Shown piece after piece: positions 1-6,003 of a stretch of 7,970 nt of DNA (the first letter of the stretch is position 1; each line of letters starts with the position of its first letter). The position numbers were made by a program, and so were the translations under genes. The DNA is taken from the NCBI GenBank assembly GCA_027486155.1, contig JAIXPR010000335.1, forward strand, positions 1 through 7,970, written 5' to 3'. The DNA comes from Pseudomonadota bacterium (GTDB lineage Bacteria; Bdellovibrionota_C; UBA2361; OMII01). The notes below the pieces were generated by a model. That model searched no databases and was not told where the DNA came from. It worked only from the letters and a program-made list of their open reading frames with translations.

Positions 1-21
1 AACCGCTATCGATGCAATCGC

Positions 22-372
22 TTACTCAGCCTTAGCCACTGAGATAACCTCTTCGGTGAACTTCGGCTTAAGGTGCTGCTCAACCTTCAACTCAACGGAA
101 TCCCCCTCTTTGATTCCCTCTAACGAAACCCCTTCCTTAAGATAAAACGGCATAGTCATCGCCATCATTCCGACGATAGCCCCGGTATCATCACGATAAC
201 CAGGGATCGGCTGATGTTTCACTAACAGCTCGTTCTTCGCGAGGCGATCACCTGGCATTCCCTTGATAATCCCCTTAACGTTATAAATGTAAGCCTCATC
301 AGCGAAAGCGGAGGTTGCAATCGCGCAGGCGGAGAGCATCGAAATAAGAACAGCCTTAGTTACCGTTGTCAT
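22..372 (-). CDS. Periplasmic CusF-like copper-binding protein
   Basis: Predicted small periplasmic metal chaperone of 116 residues. Residues 1-24 form a Sec signal peptide with a likely cut after SAFA, before DEA. The rest is one small beta-barrel domain of the CusF type: a GIIKGM strand near 34-39, His53 in KHQPIP (51-56), a MAMTMPF motif at 70-76 and the closing IKEGDSVEL strand at 87-95. In E. coli CusF, one His, one Trp and two Met bind Cu(I)/Ag(I). Here His53, Met72 and Met74 match the His and Met ligands, while the Trp position is Met69, as in the MPAMTMPF variants. About nine extra residues (roughly 60-68) lie between the His and the Met pair. I chose the ATG at 372 over GTG 390 and ATG 381 because GGAGGAG at 388-382 is correctly spaced only for it. 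It starts one base after the stop of the upstream membrane-protein gene, so the two are probably co-translated. Family assignment is good; the exact metal is inferred. Confidence 0.8.
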   Translation of the reverse strand: MTTVTKAVLISMLSACAIATSAFADEAYIYNVKGIIKGMPGDRLAKNELLVKHQPIPGYRDDTGAIVGMMAMTMPFYLKEGVSLEGIKEGDSVELKVEQHLKPKFTEEVISVAKAE

Positions 373-373
373 T

Positions 374-805
374 TTACTCATCTCCTCCACGAAGCTCCCA
401 AACCTTCATCCCGACAAAAACGGTGTACATGAAAGTCATCGGAATCCCCAGCGCGATTAAGACAAACATCGTGACATCGATTCGGTATTTGATCGATTGG
501 ATGCTCATAAACAAGATGCTTGAGAGCATCGCCGCACTCGCCAACACGGTAAGCGCGATCACGAGCGATTTGCGAGACCAGAGGTAGAGCGCTGTCACAA
601 ACGCCGCGAGACCAACGGTTACTTGTCCCATCATGGGAATGACGAAGAAAGTCGCAAAGAGAAATGGTGCCATGAAAGTCGAGACAAGGACCGTAATGAC
701 CACCTCCTTAAGCGACACAGGTGGCGGAGCCTTCCTCAAACTAGCCGCGTGAAATTTCTCAAAGTCTTCGATGCGAATTCGATTCACTGCGTGAGCCTGT
801 GACAT
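374..805 (-). CDS. Unrecognised four-helix inner-membrane protein
   Basis: 143 residues. I do not recognise the family. A polar, basic cytoplasmic-looking N-terminus (1-32) is followed by four hydrophobic stretches at roughly 34-57, 59-77, 79-102 and 111-134, then a short charged tail ending in GGDE. The helices carry many methionines (for example Met45, Met58, Met59, Met93, Met100, Met113, Met123, Met126 and Met133). That could suit soft-metal contact, but Met is also common in ordinary membrane helices. The ATG at 805 has a good ribosome binding site, AGGGGGA at 817-811, five bases upstream. The stop at 376-374 is one base before the CusF-like start, so the two genes form one unit and may act together in copper handling or cytochrome oxidase metallation. 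That role is inference from context only. Nothing looks truncated. Confidence 0.7.
   Translation of the reverse strand: MSQAHAVNRIRIEDFEKFHAASLRKAPPPVSLKEVVITVLVSTFMAPFLFATFFVIPMMGQVTVGLAAFVTALYLWSRKSLVIALTVLASAAMLSSILFMSIQSIKYRIDVTMFVLIALGIPMTFMYTVFVGMKVWELRGGDE
382..388 (-). promoter_or_regulatory. Ribosome binding site of the CusF-like gene
   Basis: On the minus strand this reads GGAGGAG. It abuts ATG 381 with no spacer but lies 9 bases before ATG 372, so it picks 372 as the start. It is inside the last codons of the preceding gene, which supports translational coupling. Confidence 0.7.
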
Positions 806-820
806 AGCGGTCCCCCTAGA

Positions 821-831
821 TACGTGACGTA
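821..831. promoter_or_regulatory. Candidate operator palindrome TACGTGACGTA
   Basis: A perfect 5-1-5 inverted repeat, TACGT G ACGTA, lies 16 bases upstream of the membrane-protein ATG at 805, between that gene and the terminator of the preceding gene. This short space (806-862) must hold the promoter of the membrane-protein/CusF-like pair, so a repressor or activator site here would be well placed. I recognise no known regulator consensus, and a palindrome this size could arise by chance. Confidence 0.3.
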
Positions 832-862
832 AGTGAGTCTACTGCAGAAGGTGTGGGAGCTC

Positions 863-894
863 AATAAACACCCCGGCGGAATCGTTCGCCGGGG
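863..894 (-). terminator. Rho-independent terminator of the CNNM/CorC-family gene
   Basis: A perfect 8-bp GC-only stem is formed by CCCCGGCG at 871-878 and CGCCGGGG at 887-894, with an 8-base loop. On the minus strand it is followed by TGTTTATT (870-863). It begins 15 bases after the stop codon of the gene at 909-2231. The T tract is interrupted, but strand, position and stem strength all fit. It separates this gene from the membrane-protein/CusF-like pair, which therefore needs its own promoter. Confidence 0.8.
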
Positions 895-908
895 CATCGT
901 TGGATATA

Positions 909-2231
909 TCACGCTGATTCCGTTGACTCTTCCGCCGGCAGCAGCTTCAGGAGCACCGTGTCGACGCTCCCCCGAGAGGTCTTGAGCACTCTGAATGAGT
1001 ACGAGCCATCGGCGCAACTCTGCCCAACCTCTGGAATCCCACTAAAAAGGATATTAAGAAAACCAGCTACCGTCGAATACTCCGGAGACTCAGGGAGTTG
1101 GACTGGGAGGTGCGCGTTCACATCCAAGATTGAGGCGTGCGCGTTGACTATGAAATCACCCTCTTTCCGCTTCTCCACCACAGGACGTTCATCATCGTAT
1201 TCGTCCTGGATCTCTCCCACCAACTCCTCAACGATGTCCTCAAGGGTAATCAAGCCAGACGCGACGCCGAACTCATCAACCACTATCGCCATATGACTTC
1301 GCTTGTTTTGGAGCTCACGCAATAGCGATCCTATCTTCTTCGTTTCGGGAACGAAGAGCGCGGGGCGCATAATCCGAGAAACGTCAATCGGCTGCTTATC
1401 GAGAACTCTCCGCAGAAGCTCCTTCTCATGGAGGATTCCAACGACGTTGTCCTTGGTCCCTGAGTAGACCGGAACTCGAGAGTAGCCCTCTCGCGAGATA
1501 AGGGTGAGCGCATCGTCAAGCGGTGTCGCGATATCGATGGCGGCCATCTGAGGGCGAGGCACCATAACCTGGCGGACAACTCGCTCGTCAAATTTGAAGA
1601 CCTTTTCGATGAGCTCGTGCTCGGTCTTTTGAATCGCGCCCACCTCTCCACTCTGCGCGCTCTCAGCCAACAGGAGCCGAAGTTCCTCCTCAGTATGGGT
1701 GTCCTCTTCCGATTGGACCGAGATGCCGAGCGGCGTAAGAATAAGCCAGGTCAGTCCGTTAATCATCCACACAAGTGGAGCTGTAACGATCGCGAATAGC
1801 TTCAGCGGGATGGCGCACGCGTAGGTGAACTCTTGCGGGTAGTATATTGCGGCATACTTAGGAATCGCCTCACCAAACACGAGGTGAAGCACGGTGATCG
1901 CGACGAAGCCCACAGGAACGGCGATCTGATGCGCGAGTGTTTCAGAGAGGGGAAGACCGATACCGTGCGCGCTCTCAACTAGCAAAGCCGCTACGACTGG
2001 CTCTCCGACCCAACCCAGCGCGAGGCTCGCAAGCGTAATACCGATCTGCGCGGCGGAGAGATATTTGTCCAGCTTATCGAGGATCGCCTGAGAGACCACC
2101 GCGACTTTACTGCCAGCGGCGACATCGGCCTCCACTGCGGAGTAACGAACTTTAATGATCGCGAACTCAGCGGCTACAAAAAACGCGTTGAGCGCTATAA
2201 GAATGATAATGAGGAACAGGCCAAGGAGCAT
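909..2231 (-). CDS. CNNM/CBS/CorC-family membrane protein (hemolysin-like, CorB/YtfL type)
   Basis: 440 residues, full length for the family. An N-terminal CNNM (DUF21) membrane domain spans about 1-170, starting with the typical LNAFFVAAEFA segment (14-24) and holding the GEAIPK motif at 120-125. A linker SEEDTHTEEELRLLL (174-188) leads to two CBS domains at about 222-280 and 285-340, the second containing the conserved VDEFGVASGLITLEDIVEE run. The CorC/HlyC domain occupies about 355-432. Relatives such as CorB, YtfL and MpfA are implicated in magnesium or other cation homeostasis at the inner membrane, with nucleotides sensed by the CBS pair. The older name hemolysin is misleading. Substrate cannot be read from sequence. 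No Shine-Dalgarno is visible before ATG 2231. A TATAGT box at 2248-2243 would give a leader of only a few bases, so initiation may be near-leaderless. It ends in a strong terminator. Confidence 0.92.
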   Translation of the reverse strand: MLLGLFLIIILIALNAFFVAAEFAIIKVRYSAVEADVAAGSKVAVVSQAILDKLDKYLSAAQIGITLASLALGWVGEPVVAALLVESAHGIGLPLSETLAHQIAVPVGFVAITVLHLVFGEAIPKYAAIYYPQEFTYACAIPLKLFAIVTAPLVWMINGLTWLILTPLGISVQSEEDTHTEEELRLLLAESAQSGEVGAIQKTEHELIEKVFKFDERVVRQVMVPRPQMAAIDIATPLDDALTLISREGYSRVPVYSGTKDNVVGILHEKELLRRVLDKQPIDVSRIMRPALFVPETKKIGSLLRELQNKRSHMAIVVDEFGVASGLITLEDIVEELVGEIQDEYDDERPVVEKRKEGDFIVNAHASILDVNAHLPVQLPESPEYSTVAGFLNILFSGIPEVGQSCADGSYSFRVLKTSRGSVDTVLLKLLPAEESTESA

Positions 2232-2281
2232 AATTTCGGATAACTATATATCATTTGAGAAATCTTACTACTGGGGGCTTT

Positions 2282-2416
2282 TCAAGCTTCGAACAACGTT
2301 CGCATATGCAATGTTTCGGCAGAGATAGACGGGACACAGGCCGACGAAAGCACCGCGCCCGCTATCATCAAGGAAGAGGCCAGAGCCCCGCGTAGTGTGC
2401 TACCCTTGCCGGACAT
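2282..2416 (-). CDS. Possible small secreted peptide or lipoprotein
   Basis: A 44-codon reading frame on the minus strand. The ATG at 2416 is preceded by GGAGA with a six-base spacer, better than the site of either neighbour. The protein begins MSGKGSTLRG, continues with a hydrophobic run at about 11-26 and reaches Cys27, then SISAET. This looks like a signal peptide, cut either after SISA (residue 33) or, as a lipoprotein, before Cys27. The lipobox would be SSAC, lacking the usual Leu at -3, so lipidation is doubtful. Only about 11 to 18 residues would remain after processing. It lies 50 bases upstream of the CNNM-family gene on the same strand and may be co-transcribed with it; it is divergent from the deaminase gene. 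I recognise no family. It could also be a chance frame in a 209-base intergenic region or a remnant of a longer gene. Confidence 0.33.
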   Translation of the reverse strand: MSGKGSTLRGALASSLMIAGAVLSSACVPSISAETLHMRTLFEA

Positions 2417-2440
2417 ATCACGTCTCCGCTCGGCATCACT

Positions 2441-3424
2441 ATGGATACACCACGCATCGACTTGCACCGACACCTTGAGGCCGCGGTCGATCCGAATGAC
2501 CTCCCACCGTTCATTCAAAAGCATAAGATCGATCTCCCCAGTGACCTAGAGCGACTTCGCGCTCTCCTACGTTTCACCGCGCGACCCGGCAATCTCGCGG
2601 CGTTTCTTGAACCGTTCAAACAGCACATCCATAAGTTCTTTATCACGGAGGCCTCTGTCAGAGAGTTCACGAAACTTTGCATTCGCAGAGCCGCGCTGGA
2701 GGGGCTCTCATATCTCGAGCTTCGGTTCTCCCCCTTTTACATGGCCGGCGCATATGCGGGCACGCAACGGCTCGACCCGGAATCGGTCGTCTCAGCCGTA
2801 TGCGAAGGGCGCGACGAGGCGGGGTCGGAGCACCCTGTTCGCGTCGGACTTATCTTAATCGTTGGACGAGAGCTCGACATTCAGAAGGGGCAGAGGGTAA
2901 TCGACCTCGCGCTCAGGTATCGTTCGAAGATCTGTGGAGTAGACCTCGCCGGTAACGAGCACGGTTTTCCACCCCACCTTTTTCGGGATGTGTTCGCTCG
3001 GGCCCGCGAAGCGGGAGTCCCGATCACTATCCACGCCGGCGAAACGGGCTCAGCGGAGAATATTCGATACTCAGTAGAGGAGCTCGGAGCCACACGGATT
3101 GGGCATGGTATCGCGGCTATCCACGACGCGAGCGTCGTATCACTTCTCAAGGAACGAGAGATCGTTCTCGAAACCTGCCCTATCTCCAACTGGCTCACAG
3201 GAGCCGTGAAGGGAGATCCATCCAATCACCCCTTGATGAAACTTCACCGGGCTGGGGTGAAGGTAACCGTCAACACGGATGATCCACTTCTTCAAAGCTC
3301 CTGGCTAGCCGATGATATAAGGCAAGCCGAAGCGCTCGGCGCGACACCGCAGGATATCGCCTCGTTCATGATAACCGCTGAGACAGCCGCTTTTACGGAC
3401 GTGCTCTCTATAAGCAACGCGTAA
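2441..3424 (+). CDS. Adenosine deaminase-family metal-dependent hydrolase
   Basis: 327 residues, near the usual length. This is a soluble TIM-barrel enzyme expected to replace the purine 6-amino group by hydroxyl, releasing ammonia (adenosine to inosine or a related substrate) in purine salvage. The complete zinc and catalytic set is visible: HRH at 9-11, HAGE with His198 and Glu201, GHG with His222, and NTDDP with Asp280 and Asp281. DLAGNEHG at 168-175 and ETCPISN at 244-250 are further family landmarks. The TGAV (253-256) and NTDDP motifs resemble bacterial adenosine deaminases. HLEAA at 11-15 instead has Glu where classical adenosine deaminases have Asp in HLDG, a feature of adenine and aminodeoxyfutalosine deaminases, so the true substrate is open. 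There is no clear ribosome binding site before ATG 2441, and an in-frame stop shortly upstream rules out a longer start. It stands alone, divergent from the CNNM-family gene and convergent with srkA. Confidence 0.9.
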   Translation: MDTPRIDLHRHLEAAVDPNDLPPFIQKHKIDLPSDLERLRALLRFTARPGNLAAFLEPFKQHIHKFFITEASVREFTKLCIRRAALEGLSYLELRFSPFYMAGAYAGTQRLDPESVVSAVCEGRDEAGSEHPVRVGLILIVGRELDIQKGQRVIDLALRYRSKICGVDLAGNEHGFPPHLFRDVFARAREAGVPITIHAGETGSAENIRYSVEELGATRIGHGIAAIHDASVVSLLKEREIVLETCPISNWLTGAVKGDPSNHPLMKLHRAGVKVTVNTDDPLLQSSWLADDIRQAEALGATPQDIASFMITAETAAFTDVLSISNA

Positions 3425-3780
3425 CGCCCGGTGACCGAAATGGAGAAAGCGTATTGAGTCCGGCGGACTGGCTCTTCCGATGCCCAAGGAGGAACATTCC
3501 CTTGAGGCTCACGAGGATAGCGTCGTGCGTATCTCGATGTGACGTCGGGAAGATGGCTAGGTAGATCAGCACTGGAATAGACGCGGAGAGCGTCGCCCCT
3601 CCTGTTGTCCGCCACGGAATCTGGGAAGGCACTCAGGAATGAGCGCCGAGCGGTTGCATACAGCAAGTTTCGTTTGCGGTGCGTGTAGTATGGCGACCAG
3701 GAATAGTCGCCCTCCCAAGGCCCATCCCGTAAGCGCACTCCTCAAGACCATCGATGTACACGGAACCCATGCCCCGTCCC
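3425..3780. other. Convergent intergenic region without a supportable gene
   Basis: 356 bases between the convergent deaminase and srkA stops. Open frames exist on the minus strand, the longest running through 3738-3292, but they overlap the deaminase gene antisense, lack ribosome binding sites and have arginine- and serine-rich shadow-like composition. Two short perfect hairpins are visible: GGCGAC/GTCGCC (3692-3697 and 3706-3711, 8-base loop) and GACGC/GCGTC (3580-3584 and 3590-3594, 5-base loop). Neither has a T tract, so I do not call terminators. Two minus-strand frames carry hydrophobic stretches (about 3750-3680 and 3600-3500), so a decayed membrane-protein gene is possible but unproven. 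Confidence 0.5.
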
Positions 3781-4791
3781 CTACCCAATCCCCAGCGACT
3801 CCCCAACCTCCTGCAACGCGATCAGCTGCTCACGCCAATATCGCTCGGAGCCGTAGTCGACAAAGATCTGTTTGAACGCTGGGTCCTCGTACCGTTTGGC
3901 GATCCATGTGGTGAAGTGAATCATTCTGAGCGCTCGTAGGGGCTCAATCAGACGGATCGAACTGTGGTCGAACGACCGCATCATCTCATAACCCTCTAGG
4001 ATTGTGCGTCGTTGCCGCTGGGCGATCTCATCCCGACCGGGCGTGAGCAGCCACAGATCCTGAACGCACGGCCCCTCGAGGCTGTCATCAAAATCGACGA
4101 TGTAGCACCCCTTCGTGTGCCAGAGGATATTCCCGATGTGACAATCGCCGTGGATTCGTTGGGTTTGAGTATCCCTAAACCATGGCTCACTCGCGCGAAT
4201 TATGCGTTCCGCCACACCAAGGTAATGTCCCTCAACCGACTGCGGCACAAGCTTGTTGTCTTTGAGGTACGCGAGATTCGCATGACCGTACGTGTCGGTC
4301 GTGAGCTTCATGCGGTGATGAAACGAGCCGCTGGCGCCGACGTTGTGGAGCCGCGCCAGGAGACGTCCGATCTGCATCAGTTCGGAATCCGACATCTCAT
4401 CGAGGATCCGCCCGCCGACTTTGGGGAAGATCGCGTAGAGGATCCCGGTATCCGCGACCTCACCGAGGGTGCCGCCGTTTGGAAACTCAAGGGGAACGAC
4501 TACCGGGATCTCAACAGCGTCGCACTCCTTGAGAAACTGGTGCTCCTCTTGAATCTGCTCTCGCGTCCACCGACCAGGGCGATAGAATTTGATGACCCGA
4601 TAGGCGTCCCACCTTCCCGCGTCGGGCTCAAGATCGATATCGAGCTCAACTTCGTAGACACGGTTCTCAAGACTGTTGAGCGCGAGAACACGACCGGTAC
4701 ATCGCACACCGAGCGACTCCACCGCCTCAAGCACCCTCTCGGGCGTGAGCTGAAAGAAGAATTGGGTCGCTGAAGGGGTTTCGATAGTCAT
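3781..4791 (-). CDS. srkA: Stress response kinase A (SrkA/YihE family)
   Basis: 336 residues from ATG 4791. This is a cytoplasmic Ser/Thr protein kinase with an aminoglycoside-phosphotransferase-like fold; the E. coli protein protects cells from stress-induced death linked to the MazEF toxin. Family hallmarks are clear: LNSLENRVYEVE (39-50), VIKFYRPGRWT with the likely ATP lysine Lys68, EEHQFL (82-87), FPKVGGR (122-128), the catalytic loop HGDCHIGNILW (214-224) with Asp216 and Asn221, the metal-binding VDFDD (232-236) and GPCVQDLW (240-247). The frame extends upstream to a TTG at 4827, but the extra 12 residues are not typical and ATG 4791 gives the usual start just before the conserved FQLTPERV segment. 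No good ribosome binding site precedes either. E. coli pairs srkA with dsbA; no dsbA is seen here. It lies 230 bases downstream of the transporter operon on the same strand, with possible regulatory repeats in the gap. Confidence 0.92.
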   Translation of the reverse strand: MTIETPSATQFFFQLTPERVLEAVESLGVRCTGRVLALNSLENRVYEVELDIDLEPDAGRWDAYRVIKFYRPGRWTREQIQEEHQFLKECDAVEIPVVVPLEFPNGGTLGEVADTGILYAIFPKVGGRILDEMSDSELMQIGRLLARLHNVGASGSFHHRMKLTTDTYGHANLAYLKDNKLVPQSVEGHYLGVAERIIRASEPWFRDTQTQRIHGDCHIGNILWHTKGCYIVDFDDSLEGPCVQDLWLLTPGRDEIAQRQRRTILEGYEMMRSFDHSSIRLIEPLRALRMIHFTTWIAKRYEDPAFKQIFVDYGSERYWREQLIALQEVGESLGIG

Positions 4792-4877
4792 GAGAAACAG
4801 AGTAGCCCTAACAGAGCGGGAACACAAAGGGGGTGCCTAGCGCTTACTATGACGCGCATGTTTGACGGAGGACGAGA

Positions 4878-4977
4878 ACCGTTAACGGCTACCGGTTTAC
4901 GTTTATACCGTTATCGTGATTCGTCATCGTCAGCGATAGTGCGCGGTACACACCGCTCCCTGGCGCGACCGGTTACG
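4878..4977. repeat. Cluster of ACCG(G)TTA-like repeats upstream of srkA
   Basis: Four related plus-strand words fall within 100 bases: ACCGTTA at 4878-4884, ACCGGTTTACG at 4891-4901, ACCGTTA at 4907-4913 and ACCGGTTACG at 4968-4977. The first is part of a perfect 10-bp palindrome CCGTTAACGG (4879-4888); TAACGG at 4883-4888 can also pair with CCGTTA at 4908-4913. A possible -10 box TATAAA for srkA is seen on the minus strand at 4907-4902, without a convincing -35. The arrangement could be an operator cluster for srkA or a processed 3' end of the transporter message. There is no T tract, so it is not an intrinsic terminator. Confidence 0.35.
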
Positions 4978-5021
4978 TCCCCGGGGTACACATCCTACTC
5001 GATCCAGCGAGCGCTCCAACG

Positions 5022-6002
5022 CTACCGAAACCGTCGATACCCAAGCACTACCAACAGGATGAACACCGGCCCCCCAACGATTGAGGTGAACACACCCGCC
5101 GGCACCTCAAAGGGAGGACGAACAACTCGTCCGAGGAGGTCGCAGAGAACAACGAGCAAGGCGCCAAGCATGAACGCGAGGGGCACGACGAGACGATGAC
5201 GAAGTCCAACCACCAGTCGCGCGCATGCCGGAACAACGATACCAACGAAGCCGATAACGCCACACTGAGCGACGACCCATCCGACGATGAGCGAGGAGAG
5301 GATAAAGGTGGTGTAGTACAAGGGGGAGAGCGCTACGCCCTTCACCGCGGCGACGTCGTCACCAAAGAGCACGAGATCGAAATCGCGATGTCGTGTCATA
5401 ACGTAGACTAGAAAGCCCCCCACCAACACAACCCCAACACCAAGGTCTACGAGATTCACCGCGGGGATACCGCCCATCATCCACCGCGTCACGCGGAAGA
5501 GTTGGGAGTAGTCGCTGATGTACTGAAGCATCGTGAGGACGCTTGAGCAAAGGAAGCTAAAGACGACCCCTACCAGCAGGAGGGAATCGCCGGCGGCCTC
5601 GCCGAGACGACGGCTGATCGTCATGATGAGGGTGATGCTCACGAGGGCGCCGAGCATCGCGCTCGCGGCGACACCCAGTGGAGCGCACGAAGCCATAAGC
5701 GAGAGTGACGCGCCAAGCGCGGCGCCAGATGAAACGCCCAACGTAAAGGGACTCGCCAACGGATTTCGGAAGATCGTCTGGTACACCGCGCCAACGCACG
5801 CGAGAGCCCCGCCAACGAGCACCGCGAAAATCACTCGAGGCACTCTTAGTTCGAGGATAACGAGTCGAGCGTCTGACGATGTGAGGAGGTCGCTGAGAGG
5901 CACGCGTGTAGCTCCATAGAGCGCTCCGAGGAGACAGGAGAGCAGGAGCGCGAAAGCACTCACAACGAACCAGATGAATGTTCTTCGCTCGCTCCGAATC
6001 AT
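5022..6002 (-). CDS. FecCD-family ABC transporter permease (BtuC-like)
   Basis: 326 residues, normal length for the family that carries cobalamin, haem and ferric siderophores across the inner membrane as a homodimer. Multiple transmembrane helices are evident, the first at about 8-28. Family signatures are clear: LRVPRVIFAVLVGGAL (52-67), QTIFRNPLASPFTLGVSSGA (75-94), the GDDVAAVKGV segment (214-223), which is the likely coupling region with the ATPase, and GVIGFVGIVVP (248-258). The stretch after the last motif reads ACAR, where relatives usually have His in VPHxxR, a modest oddity. RHRLVVP (268-274), the PAGVFTSIVGGPVF segment (301-314) and a short basic tail follow. The ATG at 6002 begins one base after the ATPase stop, so it is the last gene of a tightly coupled operon. 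No intrinsic terminator is visible downstream. The substrate is not determined by this sequence. Confidence 0.9.
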   Translation of the reverse strand: MIRSERRTFIWFVVSAFALLLSCLLGALYGATRVPLSDLLTSSDARLVILELRVPRVIFAVLVGGALACVGAVYQTIFRNPLASPFTLGVSSGAALGASLSLMASCAPLGVAASAMLGALVSITLIMTISRRLGEAAGDSLLLVGVVFSFLCSSVLTMLQYISDYSQLFRVTRWMMGGIPAVNLVDLGVGVVLVGGFLVYVMTRHRDFDLVLFGDDVAAVKGVALSPLYYTTFILSSLIVGWVVAQCGVIGFVGIVVPACARLVVGLRHRLVVPLAFMLGALLVVLCDLLGRVVRPPFEVPAGVFTSIVGGPVFILLVVLGYRRFR

Positions 6003-6003
6003 T

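Noticed and set aside
3692..3711. GGCGAC/GTCGCC hairpin as terminator for srkA
   Set aside because: The stem is only 6 bp, no T tract follows on either strand, and it is about 70 bases past the stop.
3292..3738. 148-codon open frame on the minus strand
   Set aside because: It runs antisense into the deaminase gene, has no ribosome binding site and has an arginine/serine-rich shadow composition with no recognisable motif.
4012..4773. 253-codon plus-strand frame
   Set aside because: It lies wholly antisense within srkA, whose kinase motifs are complete, so it is a shadow frame.
3781..4827. TTG 4827 as srkA start
   Set aside because: The extra 12 residues do not match the family start, there is no binding site, and ATG 4791 fits the usual length.
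4891..4913. CpxR-type box upstream of srkA
   Set aside because: E. coli srkA is linked to the Cpx response, so I looked for GTAAA-N5-GTAAA. The minus strand has GTATA and GTAAA separated by only three bases, which does not fit the consensus.
4943..4956. GCGGT/ACCGC hairpin as terminator for the transporter operon
   Set aside because: The stem is 5 bp with no following T run on the minus strand.
4792..5021. Cobalamin riboswitch near the transporter
   Set aside because: This region is downstream of the operon on its strand and shows no B12-box-like sequence; any riboswitch would be beyond 7970.
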